From contig NZ_CP033043.1 in assembly GCF_003667825.1 (NCBI RefSeq), positions 2,105,501-2,169,500 of the forward strand: DNA of 64,000 bases. The letters are read 5' to 3'. Each line of letters starts with the position of its first letter. Position 1 is the stretch's first letter. The stretch comes from Metabacillus litoralis (GTDB taxonomy: Bacteria > Bacillota > Bacilli > Bacillales > Bacillaceae). The position numbers and the translations under genes were made by a program. The notes below the pieces were generated by a model. That model saw nothing but the letters and a program-made list of their open reading frames with translations. It was not told where the DNA came from and searched no databases. Positions 53,079 to 63,073 of the stretch are shown here, piece by piece.

Positions 53079-53513
53079 TTAACAATATTTTTCAAAGGAA
53101 GATTCTAAATTTCCCATTATCTCTTCAATTGAGTTTCCTTCGATTTCGTGACGAGGTATAAAGTGAACAACTTCGCCATTTTTAAGAAGTGCCATTGATG
53201 GTGATGAAGGTTCGTACCCTTTAAAATACTCACGCATTTTACTAGTCGCTTCTTTATCCTGTCCAGCAAAAACAGTAACAATTCGATCTGGTTTTTTTTC
53301 AGCATTCAAAACAGATTGTGTTGCAGCAGGCCTTGCTAAGCCAGCTGCACACCCGCAGACAGAGTTGACTACAACTAAAACTGTTCCATCTTCTTCATTC
53401 ATGAATTGTTCCACTTCTTCTGCTGTTGTTAATTCTTCAAATCCTGCATTGGTTAATTCTGCTCTCATCGGTTTTACCATTTGTCTCATATATTCTTCAT
53501 ATGCCATTGACAT
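53079..53513 (-). CDS. brxA: bacilliredoxin BrxA
   Basis: 144 residues, CGC active site at 53-55 (VNSVCGCAAGLARPA). It begins MSMAYEEYMRQMVKPMRAEL, as in B. subtilis BrxA (YphP). It removes bacillithiol from S-bacillithiolated proteins. Fits the bacillithiol biosynthesis gene bshB2 in the window. Located before ilvD as in B. subtilis. Confidence 0.95.
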   Translation of the reverse strand: MSMAYEEYMRQMVKPMRAELTNAGFEELTTAEEVEQFMNEEDGTVLVVVNSVCGCAAGLARPAATQSVLNAEKKPDRIVTVFAGQDKEATSKMREYFKGYEPSSPSMALLKNGEVVHFIPRHEIEGNSIEEIMGNLESSFEKYC

Positions 53514-53587
53514 AATAAAATCCCTCCAAAATGTGCATTAATGTAAGTAAAGAATACTATAGGGTCATCATTCTTGCAAATAAATAG

Positions 53588-53621
53588 AAACAACCTAACA
53601 ACTTATAACATTAGGTTGTTT
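53588..53621 (-). terminator. hairpin after ilvD
   Basis: AAACAACCTAA and TTAGGTTGTTT arms, about 95 bp past the ilvD stop, T-rich on the minus strand. Confidence 0.6.
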
Positions 53622-53717
53622 CATATTCATGTTACTCTTTTTAAACCTGGCCGTTAATATGCTAGAAGTATGAGAATCATCATTAAATTTTATGACCTAA
53701 AGCTTTAAAATCATATT

Positions 53718-55409
53718 TCACTTATCATTTTCCTCATACAAATCAGTTACTGCGCCTTTTGAAGCGCTTGAAACAAGACGGGCATATTTTGAAAGAACAC
53801 CTCGTTCTAAAAGCTTAGGTGCTGACCAATTTTTCTTACGTTGCTCAAATTGTTCTTCTGTTAATGCAACAGACAGTTCACGTTTTTCACTATCAACTGT
53901 AACCATGTCTCCATTTTCAACAAAAGCGATTGGACCACCAACTTGTGCTTCTGGAGAAATATGACCAACTACTAATCCATGAGACCCTCCTGAGAAACGT
54001 CCATCCGTTAATAACGCAACACTTTCTCCTAAACCTTTTCCTACAAGAATCCCTGAAATGGACAGCATTTCTGGCATACCTGGTCCACCTTTTGGTCCTT
54101 CATAACGTATGATTAAAACATCACCAGCTTTAATTTCTCCTGAAATAACTGCTTCTGAGGCTTCTTCTTCTGTATTAAACACCTTTGCTGGTCCAGTTAA
54201 CTTCGACACCTTTAAACCAGATACTTTAACAACAGCTCCTTCTGGTGCAAGATTACCTCGTAAAATGACTAAAGGACCGTCTTTACGTTTTGCTTCAGAT
54301 ACGGGATATATCACTTTTTGTCCTTCTTTTAATTCTTGGCAATCTGCTAGGTTTTCAGCAACTGTTTTACCTGTTACCGTTAAGCAATCTCCGTGTAAGA
54401 AGCCCTCCTGAAGTAGATATTTCATAACAGCTGGAACCCCCCCAACTTGATGCAGATCATTCATAACATATTTTCCACTTGGCTTTAAGTCGGCCAAATG
54501 AGGAACCCGTCTTTGAATTCGATCGAAGTCATCAATTGTTAAGTCAACCTTAGCAGCATGTGCAATTGCAAGTATATGAAGAACAGCATTTGTTGAACCA
54601 CCAAGTGCGTACACAACTGTTATTGCATTTTCAAATGCTTCTTTTGTCATGATATCTCTCGGTCTAATTCCTTTTTCAATTAACTTATAAACAGCATCAC
54701 CTGCATCAAAGCAATCTTGAAATTTTTCATCTGATTCAGCAGGGTTAGAGGAACTACCAGGTAAACTCATTCCCATTGCTTCGATTGCAGATGCCATTGT
54801 GTTCGCTGTATACATTCCTCCACAAGATCCTGCACCGGGACATGCATGACACTCGATTTTACTTAATTCATCTTTATTAATCTTTCCTGCATTGTATTGA
54901 CCAACACCTTCAAAAACAGAAACAATATCAATATCTTTTCCATTCAAATTACCTGGTTTAATGGAGCCCCCATAAACGAATACTGACGGCAAATTCATAC
55001 GTGCCAGGGCAATTAAGCACCCGGGCATATTTTTGTCACAGCCTCCAATAGCAACAACTGCATCTAAGCTTTCTCCACCTACAACTGTTTCAATAGAATC
55101 AGCAATCACTTCACGGCTTGGAAGAGAATATCTCATACCAGCAGTACCCATTGATATTCCATCAGATACGGTAATTGTATTAAAGATCATCCCTTTACCG
55201 CCTGCTCCATTTGCTCCATTTTTTGATTGAATAGCAAGCTTGTCAATATGTATATTACAAGGTGTAACCTCACTCCAAGTACTTGCAACCCCAACCAAAG
55301 GTTTTTTAAAATCTTCATCACTAAAACCTACTGCACGAAGCATTGCACGGTTTGGTGCTCTTAACGTCCCTTCAAATACCTTACTGTTATTTCTCAAATC
55401 TTTGGTCAT
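53718..55409 (-). CDS. ilvD: dihydroxy-acid dehydratase
   Basis: 563 residues from the ATG at 55409 (GGAGG 7 bp upstream); a second ATG at 55412 is one codon earlier. Cluster cysteines in [10 protein letters not shown] and [19 protein letters not shown], and substrate/Mg residues in [12 protein letters not shown]. It carries the third common step in Val/Leu/Ile synthesis. Stands alone, without ilvB or leu genes. Probable CodY site 31 bp before the start. Confidence 0.94.
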   Translation of the reverse strand: MTKDLRNNSKVFEGTLRAPNRAMLRAVGFSDEDFKKPLVGVASTWSEVTPCNIHIDKLAIQSKNGANGAGGKGMIFNTITVSDGISMGTAGMRYSLPSREVIADSIETVVGGESLDAVVAIGGCDKNMPGCLIALARMNLPSVFVYGGSIKPGNLNGKDIDIVSVFEGVGQYNAGKINKDELSKIECHACPGAGSCGGMYTANTMASAIEAMGMSLPGSSSNPAESDEKFQDCFDAGDAVYKLIEKGIRPRDIMTKEAFENAITVVYALGGSTNAVLHILAIAHAAKVDLTIDDFDRIQRRVPHLADLKPSGKYVMNDLHQVGGVPAVMKYLLQEGFLHGDCLTVTGKTVAENLADCQELKEGQKVIYPVSEAKRKDGPLVILRGNLAPEGAVVKVSGLKVSKLTGPAKVFNTEEEASEAVISGEIKAGDVLIIRYEGPKGGPGMPEMLSISGILVGKGLGESVALLTDGRFSGGSHGLVVGHISPEAQVGGPIAFVENGDMVTVDSEKRELSVALTEEQFEQRKKNWSAPKLLERGVLSKYARLVSSASKGAVTDLYEENDK

Positions 55410-55439
55410 CATAATACCTCCATACTTTTCGTTTGTAAT

Positions 55440-55454
55440 AATATTCAGTAAATT
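55440..55454. promoter_or_regulatory. CodY-box-like site upstream of ilvD
   Basis: On the minus strand AATTTACTGAATATT, which fits the CodY consensus AATTTTCWGAAAATT at 13 of 15 positions. 31 bp upstream of the ilvD start, downstream of the ypgR terminator. Confidence 0.55.
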
Positions 55455-55466
55455 CACTACAAATAA

Positions 55467-55492
55467 AAACAGTCAATCTTAATTGACTGTTT
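55467..55492 (-). terminator. terminator after ypgR
   Basis: AAACAGTCAA and TTGACTGTTT arms, then TTTTTATTTG on the minus strand. Confidence 0.85.
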
Positions 55493-55503
55493 AGTTTTGA
55501 GCT

Positions 55504-56622
55504 CTACCCATTTCTACGCTCTGTCATTTGTTTCCAAACAGAGCCTTGTGCTTCTTCTCCGCCCTCAATTCGTCCAATTGCCATTTTTACCTGCATGCTC
55601 ACTTCAAATTCCGAATCATTTTCGGCTTCTTTTAATGCTTGAAGGGCTGACTCATCTCCTACTTCATATAGAAACATAGCTGCACGCCATCTTACTAGTT
55701 TGTTTTTATCTTTAAGTGCAGCTATCATTTCGTTCATTGCAGCGGGATCACCCATATCAGATAAACAGTCACCAGCTGTTCTTCTTACTGTAACTGATTT
55801 ATCTTTAAGTGCTTTATACAATAAAGGTAACACAATAGGCTTTTCTATCATACCAAGATAGACAGTTGCAAGCCTTCTGATTGATGGCTTTTCATCATCA
55901 AGTGCTTTTTCAAGTACTGGAAGATCCTCTTCAGTTGGTTCCATTTGGTCTAAATGTGCAAAACGCTTTGTCCAATCCTCATCATCAAGCATGTCGAGAC
56001 TAACCTTGTAGGATTTACGAGCTTGAACTTTTGTTTTTTCTTTTTCATTCGCTGCTTTAATGAGCCTTTTTAGACGATCTTCAGAATAAGCAGCACTGAT
56101 CTCATCCACAACTTCTTTTCCAATATCAGCAAGTTCACCATATCGCACTCCATGGTCTTTCCACTGCCTATCAAGAACAACATTGTCATTGGCTTGTTGT
56201 GCAGTCATAACAGTTTCTTTAAACCGATCTGGTAAGCCAAAGCGTTCCTCAAGAATTCCATCAGTAAGTTTCACTTGCATTGGTATTCCATTAAACATTT
56301 GAATGAAAACCTTTACTTCTCCAAATGCTTCTTCATTTGTTGCATTATTTGCTTGTTCAGCTACATCTTCACCAAATGCTTGACGAACTTGTGCCAAAAG
56401 ATCTTTCCAATCATATTTTGCATTCCTTTCAACAGCAAGGAAATCAGCAACATGATATACACCTTTAATTCCTTCAATGGATAGGATATCTTTAATGATA
56501 TTAGGTGCTTCACTAGCTTGATCTTTTTTGTAATTATTGCTTTTTCCAGAAGGAAGCTCTTCTGATAAAAGAACCTTCATCGTATTTGGACTAGGAGTAG
56601 GTTCGATTGATTTTATTTTCAT
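55504..56622 (-). CDS. ypgR: YpgR: Nfu-N-terminal domain plus HEAT repeats
   Basis: 372 residues. N-terminal region (1-90: PSPNTMKVLLSEELPSG, VADFLAVERNAKYDW) is the Nfu/NifU N-terminal-like domain. The C-terminal half carries four or five HEAT-like repeats (LEKALDDEKPSIRRLATVYLG, ALKDKSVTVRRTAGDCLSDMG). S. aureus relatives include CvfC. Probable scaffold or assembly protein. Syntenic with B. subtilis ypgR between ilvD and ypgQ. Confidence 0.9.
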   Translation of the reverse strand: MKIKSIEPTPSPNTMKVLLSEELPSGKSNNYKKDQASEAPNIIKDILSIEGIKGVYHVADFLAVERNAKYDWKDLLAQVRQAFGEDVAEQANNATNEEAFGEVKVFIQMFNGIPMQVKLTDGILEERFGLPDRFKETVMTAQQANDNVVLDRQWKDHGVRYGELADIGKEVVDEISAAYSEDRLKRLIKAANEKEKTKVQARKSYKVSLDMLDDEDWTKRFAHLDQMEPTEEDLPVLEKALDDEKPSIRRLATVYLGMIEKPIVLPLLYKALKDKSVTVRRTAGDCLSDMGDPAAMNEMIAALKDKNKLVRWRAAMFLYEVGDESALQALKEAENDSEFEVSMQVKMAIGRIEGGEEAQGSVWKQMTERRNG

Positions 56623-56766
56623 AATGGCACTCCTTTATTCTTTTCGTAATGATATTGTAACATAGCCACTTTTTTTCATGCCATTCATAGGGTTTGATCG
56701 TCTCCGCATACTTTTACTTTTAACAGTTGAAACAAATTTTTAAAAAAGACGAGCATGCTGCCTGTG

Positions 56767-57393
56767 TTATATTTTTTTCGGACCATTCCACTCTTTTAGA
56801 AACTGCTCCAAAAAACCTTCGAGATATTGATGTCGTTCTTCAGCTAAAAGCTTTCCTGTTTTAGTGTTCATTAACTCTCTTAATTTTAACAATTTATCAT
56901 AAAAATGCTGTATTGCATTAGACAAGTCCAAACCTTCTGGGTCATAAATCACATTTCCTTTAGAACCAGCAAAAGCAAACGTCCTGGCTATTCCAATCGC
57001 TCCAATCGCATCTAAACGATCACCGTCCTGAACAATTTTCGCCTCGAGTGAAAGCTTACCAGCTGAAATATGCTTTCTAAAGCTTATATTTTCAATAATA
57101 GAGATGATTTCATCCATTTCATTACGATTAACTTCTAATTCAATTAATAGTTTTTTTACATCAGTTACTTCTAGTTTTATCTCCTTTGACAGCTTATCAT
57201 CTATTAGATCATGTAAAAGTGCAGCTGTTTCAACAATGAACATATTTACTTCCTCTTCTTGTTCTCCGATAAGTAAGGCATTTTTTCTAACTCGATCAAT
57301 ATGCCACCAGTCGTGACCGCTACCCTCTTGCTTTAATCTTTTTTTCACAAAATCCTCTATCGTTTGTACCATGATTTTCTTTTTTTTCTCCAC
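56767..57393 (-). CDS. ypgQ: HD-domain pyrophosphohydrolase YpgQ
   Basis: 208 residues from GTG with GAGGAGTG upstream. HD motifs: DWWHIDRV, ALLHDLIDDK (HD pair), then RKHISAGKLSLEAKIVQDGDRLDAIG carrying the later Asp. B. subtilis YpgQ is a metal-dependent nucleoside triphosphate pyrophosphohydrolase with a preference for dNTPs. Position after ypgR agrees. Confidence 0.9.
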   Translation of the reverse strand: MEKKKKIMVQTIEDFVKKRLKQEGSGHDWWHIDRVRKNALLIGEQEEEVNMFIVETAALLHDLIDDKLSKEIKLEVTDVKKLLIELEVNRNEMDEIISIIENISFRKHISAGKLSLEAKIVQDGDRLDAIGAIGIARTFAFAGSKGNVIYDPEGLDLSNAIQHFYDKLLKLRELMNTKTGKLLAEERHQYLEGFLEQFLKEWNGPKKI

Positions 57394-57535
57394 TTAAAAA
57401 TTACACTCCTCATCCTTAAGAAACGATTTTTGAAATTAATTACAATCCTATAGAAAACTGTTAAAGTTTCGGATATATAAACACTGACTAGCTCATTCAC
57501 ATATACTACTTTATCAATATTAAAGGAGTATGTTC

Positions 57536-57781
57536 ATGAAAAACGCGAGATACCAGCAGCAACCAATGATCGGCCAAGCTTGGACTGGTAAACATGTTAT
57601 TCTTCTACATTGCAATGAACGAAATCAATTTAAGCAATTATATAGTAGTTATCATGCCCCAATCGAGCCACCTCGTCAAAATTGTGCTGAGACTTTGTCA
57701 CAACTTTTTAGCATTGGATATAAAGTGAAACAAGTTACCACCCTTACCGGAGGACAACTACAGTATTTGCTTGTTCTTTAG
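57536..57781 (+). CDS. hypothetical 81-residue protein
   Basis: ATG at 57536 is chosen, with AAGGAG 9 bp upstream; an earlier ATG is too close to the SD. Begins MKNARYQQQPMIGQAWTGKH, has a likely alphabeta fold with one Cys-rich part (LLHCNERN) and ends QYLLVL. No family recognised. Its stop lies in a bidirectional terminator shared with bsaA. Confidence 0.55.
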   Translation: MKNARYQQQPMIGQAWTGKHVILLHCNERNQFKQLYSSYHAPIEPPRQNCAETLSQLFSIGYKVKQVTTLTGGQLQYLLVL

Positions 57782-57823
57782 ATACTGAAAAAGAAGTCTG
57801 ACGTTTAGACTTCTTTTAGTATC
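57781..57823. terminator. bidirectional terminator formed by bsaA codons
   Basis: GATACTgAAAAAGAAGTCT pairs with AGACTTCTTTTaGTATC. The right arm includes the last codons and stop of bsaA (57805), the left begins at the stop of the convergent gene. Confidence 0.8.
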
Positions 57824-58290
57824 TTTTCAATATGAGGCTTTATTTCTTTTGGATTTGTATTCGGTGCAAATCGCTCTATTGGCTGACCATTTGAATTTAC
57901 AAGAAATTTTGTGAAGTTCCATTTTATCGATTTTGTTCCAAGCAACCCTGGAGTTTCAGATGCCAAATACTTAAATAATGGATGAGCATTTTCACCGTTA
58001 ACTTCAATTTTCGAAAACATTGGAAAGCGAACACCATAGTTTATTTCACAAAAGCTTTCAATTTCTTCATTGTTACCTGGTTCCTGCCCCATGAATTGAT
58101 TGCAAGGAAAACCAAGGATGGTAAATCCTTGGTTTTGAAATTCATCGTAAAGATTTTGTAATTCTTTATATTGAGGCGTAAAACCACATTTGCTAGCTGT
58201 ATTTACGATAAGAAGGACCTGATTCTTATACTCTTCTAACGTTTTCATTTCACCTTCGATGGTTTCTACTTCAAATTGATATAAACTCAT
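57805..58290 (-). CDS. bsaA: glutathione peroxidase-family thiol peroxidase BsaA
   Basis: 161 residues, standard length. Cys35 in TASKCGFT, Gln in PCNQF, Trp/Asn in KWNFTKF, resolving Cys in IESFCEINYG. Syntenic with B. subtilis bsaA. AAAGGAGG precedes the ATG. Second glutathione peroxidase in the window after the 187-residue form at 26335. Confidence 0.93.
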   Translation of the reverse strand: MSLYQFEVETIEGEMKTLEEYKNQVLLIVNTASKCGFTPQYKELQNLYDEFQNQGFTILGFPCNQFMGQEPGNNEEIESFCEINYGVRFPMFSKIEVNGENAHPLFKYLASETPGLLGTKSIKWNFTKFLVNSNGQPIERFAPNTNPKEIKPHIEKILKEV

Positions 58291-58322
58291 TAGTTGAAAC
58301 CTCCTTTTATTTTATAAATCTA

Positions 58323-58829
58323 TTACCTCTTGGTGCTTAGCCCTAATAGTGAAATTGAGTGGTCCACAATATTTATTAGGTCATCAATGGAATCTTCTCC
58401 ATATAAAGTTTGAAATTCTACCATATATTTATGATGATACTTGACGCTATGGTCAGTTATCTCTTTTGTTAATAATAGCTTCACAAAATGTTGTTTTCCC
58501 CAGCTTCTTTTTAATTTTTTTAGCAATAATTCATCATATTCATGAGTACCGTTGTTCTCACAAAAAGACACAGTTACATAACACCCAGGCTTTTCATTCG
58601 TTTCTAACAGCTCTCCAGATAATTCCCGATGAGGTATTTCAATTTCAATGAGGATTGACCGTTTGCTTTTTCTAACATCTTCAATTGTAATGATATACTT
58701 TCTCACCATAGTAGCTAAGTCAACGATATCACTTCGACCAATAACATTAACTTTCCCTTGAAGATCCAAGTCGTATATATATCCTTCTATTACTACTTTC
58801 AAGTTATCAAAGACAGTCGGATCAAACAT
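58323..58829 (-). CDS. hypothetical 168-residue protein
   Basis: Soluble alphabeta protein beginning MFDPTVFDNLKVVIEGYIYD. Its AGGAGG overlaps the fhs stop and the start is 9 bp past it, so it is co-transcribed with fhs. Conserved-looking segments include VNVIGRSDIVDLAT and YHHKYMVEF. No family recognised. No terminator is visible before bsaA, so one transcript could continue into it. Confidence 0.65.
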   Translation of the reverse strand: MFDPTVFDNLKVVIEGYIYDLDLQGKVNVIGRSDIVDLATMVRKYIITIEDVRKSKRSILIEIEIPHRELSGELLETNEKPGCYVTVSFCENNGTHEYDELLLKKLKRSWGKQHFVKLLLTKEITDHSVKYHHKYMVEFQTLYGEDSIDDLINIVDHSISLLGLSTKR

Positions 58830-58838
58830 AGTTACCTC

Positions 58839-60530
58839 CTAAAACAAGCCAGTTGCCTTTCCGTCTGCTGAAACATCCATATTTAGAGCAGCAGGCTCAG
58901 ATGGTAAACCTGGCATTGTCATAATATCACCGGTTATAGCAACGATAAAGCCGGCACCTAACGAACCCTTTAATTCACGTATTGTGATCGTAAAGCTTTC
59001 AGGTCTACCTAACACAGATGCATCATCTGTTAAAGAATATTGAGTTTTTGCCATACAAATCGGCAAATTATTCCACCCTAAGCGCTCAAATTCTTGAATT
59101 TGTTTCTTTGCTTTATTCGTAAACTGAATTCCTGTTGCTCCATAAACTTTACTTGCAATATTGAAAATTTTCTGTTCAATTGAATCTTCATCTTTATATA
59201 AAAATTGAAAGGAATTTTCTTGTTCTTCAATAATCTTGAGTACTTTTTCAGCTAACTCTACTCCTCCATTGCCACCATGTTCCCATACTTCACATAAAAC
59301 AGCAGGATGTCCTTCCTTATTACTCCAATTTAATAGCTCTGTTATTTCATCTTCTGTATCTGTAGCAAATTTATTAATTGCTACGATGTATGGTAGTCCA
59401 AAGCTTTTTATTGTTTCTATATGTTTTTTTAAGTTGGCTATGCCTTTAATTAAAGCATCCTTATTTTCTTGCTGTAATTGATCTTTCTTCTCTCCACCAT
59501 GCATTTTAAGAGCTCTTATCGTTGCCACAATGACCACAGCAGAAGGGGTAAGCTCTCCAATTCTAGATTTTATATTAAGAAATTTTTCTGCACCTAAATC
59601 AGCACCGAATCCAGCTTCCGTTACTACGTAGTCTCCTAGCTTTGTTGCCATTTTAGTCGCAAGCAAACTATTACACCCATGTGCGATGTTCGCGAAGGGT
59701 CCACCATGAATTAGAGCCGGTGTATGTTCGATTGTTTGAACAAGATTTGGCTTTATTGCTTCCTTTAATAGAAGAGTTAAAGCACCTTCAACACCTAAAT
59801 CGGCCACTGTAACCGGCTCTTTAGAATATGTATATCCGATTACTATTCTTGAAAGTCTCTCTCTAAGATTATCTAAACTGCTAGCTAAACATAAAACAGC
59901 CATGATTTCAGAAGCTACCGTAATATCGAAATGGTCTTCTCTTGGTATGCCATTTGTAGATCCACCTAAGCCGATGGTAATATTTCGAAGAGCTCGGTCA
60001 TTTAAATCTAATGCTCGTCTCCATACAATTCTTCTAGGATCGATATTCAAATCATTTCCGTGGTGAAGATGATTGTCAATAAATGAAGCTAATGCATTAT
60101 TTGCTGTCGTAATTGCGTGTATGTCACCTGTAAAATGCAAGTTAATTTCATCCATAGGAAGAACTTGAGAATAGCCACCACCTGTAGCTCCACCCTTTAA
60201 TCCCATTGTTGGTCCGAGCGAAGGTTCTCTCATGGCAATAATCGCTTTTTTATTTAGTTTGTTAAGTGCTTGACCCAAACCCACTGTTACTGTTGACTTT
60301 CCTTCTCCAGCCGGGGTTGGGTTAGTTGATGTAACCAAAATAAGCTTTCCAGGTTCTTTCTCCTTTAATCTTTCTAGCACATCAAGAGAAATTTTAGCCT
60401 TATATTTTCCAAATAGCTCTAATTCTTCTTCCTTTAAATCTAAATGATGATCGGCTATTTGCTGAATTGGTAAAAGTGGTGTTTCAAGGGCAATTTCGAT
60501 ATCTGATTTAAATTTTTGATGACTATTCAC
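58839..60530 (-). CDS. fhs: formate--tetrahydrofolate ligase
   Basis: 563 residues from GTG with GAGG 8 bp upstream. P-loop [14 protein letters not shown] near residue 72, then [23 protein letters not shown] and [16 protein letters not shown]-dependent formylation of THF, which supplies 10-formyl-THF for purines and formylmethionine. Standard B. subtilis lacks the gene, so it is an accessory insertion between bsaA and metA. Confidence 0.95.
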   Translation of the reverse strand: MNSHQKFKSDIEIALETPLLPIQQIADHHLDLKEEELELFGKYKAKISLDVLERLKEKEPGKLILVTSTNPTPAGEGKSTVTVGLGQALNKLNKKAIIAMREPSLGPTMGLKGGATGGGYSQVLPMDEINLHFTGDIHAITTANNALASFIDNHLHHGNDLNIDPRRIVWRRALDLNDRALRNITIGLGGSTNGIPREDHFDITVASEIMAVLCLASSLDNLRERLSRIVIGYTYSKEPVTVADLGVEGALTLLLKEAIKPNLVQTIEHTPALIHGGPFANIAHGCNSLLATKMATKLGDYVVTEAGFGADLGAEKFLNIKSRIGELTPSAVVIVATIRALKMHGGEKKDQLQQENKDALIKGIANLKKHIETIKSFGLPYIVAINKFATDTEDEITELLNWSNKEGHPAVLCEVWEHGGNGGVELAEKVLKIIEEQENSFQFLYKDEDSIEQKIFNIASKVYGATGIQFTNKAKKQIQEFERLGWNNLPICMAKTQYSLTDDASVLGRPESFTITIRELKGSLGAGFIVAITGDIMTMPGLPSEPAALNMDVSADGKATGLF

Positions 60531-60648
60531 TGTTTTTTCCTCACTTTGTTGTTAAAATGATCTTTAGAATATATTACCATACATCCTTATCCATCAATCA
60601 ATATGTCAAATTATTAATGGAGAAAAACTATTATTTGAAATATATAAA

Positions 60649-60677
60649 TTGAATTATTTTTCTAAACTTTCTATAAT
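60649..60677 (+). promoter_or_regulatory. sigma-A promoter of metA
   Basis: TTGAAT (60649-60654), 17-bp spacer, TATAAT (60672-60677). It gives a leader of about 70 nt. No SAM riboswitch or T-box is visible. GTCAT/ATGAC in the leader (near 60688 and 60715) could be an operator. Confidence 0.7.
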
Positions 60678-60753
60678 AAAGAATCAGTCATTTATCATAT
60701 TTATCAATTATTGTTATGACAAAAATATAAAGTTTATTTCGGAGGTGTTTTCT

Positions 60754-61662
60754 TTGCCAATCAATATTCCAAATCACTTACCAGCGAAAGAAATCCTTGA
60801 ACAGGAAAATATCTTTATTATGGATGAAAATAGAGCATACTCTCAGGATATACGTCCTTTAAATATTATCATTCTAAATATCATGCCTGAAAAAGAAAAA
60901 ACAGAAACACAATTGTTACGACTATTAGGTAACTCACCTTTACAGTTAAACATTACATTTTTACGACCTGAAACACATAAATCAAAAACAACTGCAATGG
61001 AGCACTTAAAGGAATTTTATACAACTTTTAGACATATCCAGCATAAAAAGTTTGACGGGATGATTATTACTGGAGCACCAATTGAGCATTTAGAGTTCAA
61101 TGAAGTCTCATACTGGCCTGAACTTCAAACAATTATGGACTGGACTAGAACAAATGTTACCTCAACTTTACATATTTGTTGGGGTGCCCAAGCAGGACTT
61201 TACCATCACTATGGCGTAAATAAATATCAATTGGATAAAAAATGCTTTGGAATTTTTGAGCATGAAATTGTAGATCCAACAGTAAAATTGGTAAGAGGTT
61301 TTGATGACCTTTACTTTGTTCCACACTCTAGACATACAGATGTATTAAAAGAGGAAATTGAACGAGTTAAAGAGCTTCAAATCCTTTCGTATTCCGATAA
61401 AGCAGGAGTTTGTTTAGTGATGTCACAGGATGGTAAACAAATCTTTTTAACAGGGCACCCTGAATATGAATTAACTTCATTAAAAGATGAATATGAACGT
61501 GATCTTTCAAAAGGCCTGGAAATCGAGATGCCAGAAAATTATTTTAAAAATAACGATCCTAAAAATAGACCGATTCAGTGTTGGAGGTCACATGCGAACC
61601 TACTATTTGTGAATTGGCTGAACTATTACGTATACCAAGAAACACCGTATATTTGGGATTGA
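60754..61662 (+). CDS. metA: homoserine O-acetyltransferase (MetA type)
   Basis: 302 residues from the TTG at 60754 with GGAGGTG 7 bp upstream; the longer open frame begins in the promoter and is rejected. Catalytic Cys142 is in [15 protein letters not shown], and His in VPHSRHT. Residue 111 is Glu (GAPIE), which in B. cereus MetA favours acetyl-CoA, against Gly in succinyl-CoA enzymes. It starts methionine synthesis. Syntenic with B. subtilis metA. Confidence 0.95.
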   Translation: MPINIPNHLPAKEILEQENIFIMDENRAYSQDIRPLNIIILNIMPEKEKTETQLLRLLGNSPLQLNITFLRPETHKSKTTAMEHLKEFYTTFRHIQHKKFDGMIITGAPIEHLEFNEVSYWPELQTIMDWTRTNVTSTLHICWGAQAGLYHHYGVNKYQLDKKCFGIFEHEIVDPTVKLVRGFDDLYFVPHSRHTDVLKEEIERVKELQILSYSDKAGVCLVMSQDGKQIFLTGHPEYELTSLKDEYERDLSKGLEIEMPENYFKNNDPKNRPIQCWRSHANLLFVNWLNYYVYQETPYIWD

Positions 61663-61790
61663 AAGTCTCGTAAACTATTTATGCAACTTTAAAAATTCAA
61701 TATTTTTACAACCACTTTACATCTTAAGAAATACTTAATAATTGCTTTATAAAAAAGTAATAATTATATGGTAATCTTTAAGACAAATTG

Positions 61791-61829
61791 AGTTCATATT
61801 TTACATATAGTTTGATATGAACTTTTTTT
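61791..61829 (+). terminator. terminator after metA
   Basis: AGTTCATAT (61791-61799) and ATATGAACT (61815-61823) followed by TTTTTTT. Confidence 0.82.
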
Positions 61830-61867
61830 CTTGTAATGATCCGTTTCTTTACTAGATTGAGGTGAAA

Positions 61868-63028
61868 ATGTTGAAAAGAAATTCGAAGGTGTTAATTTTG
61901 ACAGCTAAATATGGCAATGGTCATGTTCAAGTTGCAAAAACATTAGAAGATAAGTGTAAGCAGATGGGTTTTAGCGACGTTATTGTGTGTAATCTTTACT
62001 CGGAATCTTTTCCCGTTTTTTCAGAAATTACCCAATACTTATATTTAAAAAGCTTCTCAATCGGAAAACAATTTTATCGTCTTTTTTACTACGGAGTTGA
62101 TAAAATTTATAACAAAAGAATGATGAACCTGTATTTTAAAATGGGGCACAGACGTTTGCATCAAATCGTGACAAGTGAACAACCTGACATGATCATTAAT
62201 ACTTTTCCAATGATTGTTGTTCCTGAATATCGTCGCAAGACTGGTACAGTGATTCCGACATTTAATGTGCTAACTGATTTTTGTTTACACAGAATTTGGG
62301 TTCATGAAAATATTGATAAATATTATGTTGCCACAAATCATGTTAAAGAGAAACTTTTACAGCTTGGCATCCATCCAAGCACAATAAAAGTCACAGGAAT
62401 ACCTATTCGTAAACAATTCGAAGAAAAAATGGAATTAAATGAAATCTATGAAAAGTACAAGTTAGATCCTGATAAGAAAACATTACTTATCGTTGCAGGT
62501 GCACATGGAGTTTTAAAAAATGTTAAGGAATTATGCCAATCTTTCATTAACCAAAGTGAAAATATCCAAACTGTCGTTATTTGTGGAAACAATATTTTAC
62601 TAAAAGAAACGCTGGATCCTCTCGCTACTCAGTTTCCTGAGCAATTTAAAGTATTAAGTTATGTTGAGCGAATTGATGAGTTATACCGAGTTGCTTCATG
62701 CATGATAACAAAGCCAGGAGGGATTACTCTAACAGAAGCAACTGCAATTGGGTTACCTGTTGTCCTTTTTAAACCTGTTCCCGGTCAAGAAAAAGAAAAT
62801 GCCCACTTTTTTGAAGATAATTCTTCCGCAATTATTATTAATCAAATTGAAGATATTTTTGATGAAGTAAATCAATTATTGGCAGATGATCAGAAGCTAC
62901 AAAGAATGAGAGATAATATTAAAAAGCTACACGTGCCTAATTCTGCAGATATTATTATTGAGGATATGATAAAAGAAGCTTCTTACATTAGAGATAAAAA
63001 AGTAATGGCAGGCTCCGTCAACTATTAG
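61868..63028 (+). CDS. ugtP: processive diacylglycerol glucosyltransferase UgtP
   Basis: 386 residues from the ATG at 61868 with GAGGTG upstream. MGDG-synthase N-terminal domain (ILTAKYGNGHVQVAKTL, LYLKSFSIGKQFYRLFYYG) and a GT28 C-terminal domain with MITKPGGITLTEATAIGLPV for UDP-glucose. Makes glucosyl-diacylglycerols, the lipoteichoic acid anchor and a signal that couples nutrients to cell size via FtsZ. High similarity to B. subtilis UgtP (382 residues). Confidence 0.94.
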   Translation: MLKRNSKVLILTAKYGNGHVQVAKTLEDKCKQMGFSDVIVCNLYSESFPVFSEITQYLYLKSFSIGKQFYRLFYYGVDKIYNKRMMNLYFKMGHRRLHQIVTSEQPDMIINTFPMIVVPEYRRKTGTVIPTFNVLTDFCLHRIWVHENIDKYYVATNHVKEKLLQLGIHPSTIKVTGIPIRKQFEEKMELNEIYEKYKLDPDKKTLLIVAGAHGVLKNVKELCQSFINQSENIQTVVICGNNILLKETLDPLATQFPEQFKVLSYVERIDELYRVASCMITKPGGITLTEATAIGLPVVLFKPVPGQEKENAHFFEDNSSAIIINQIEDIFDEVNQLLADDQKLQRMRDNIKKLHVPNSADIIIEDMIKEASYIRDKKVMAGSVNY

Positions 63029-63073
63029 TATCTTAAACGGATGAGAGGTTTACCTTACTATCTGGAGGCCGAA

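Noticed and set aside
60530..60753. SAM riboswitch or T-box before metA
   Set aside because: The leader is short and AT-rich and lacks the conserved G-rich helices or specifier/T-box sequence.
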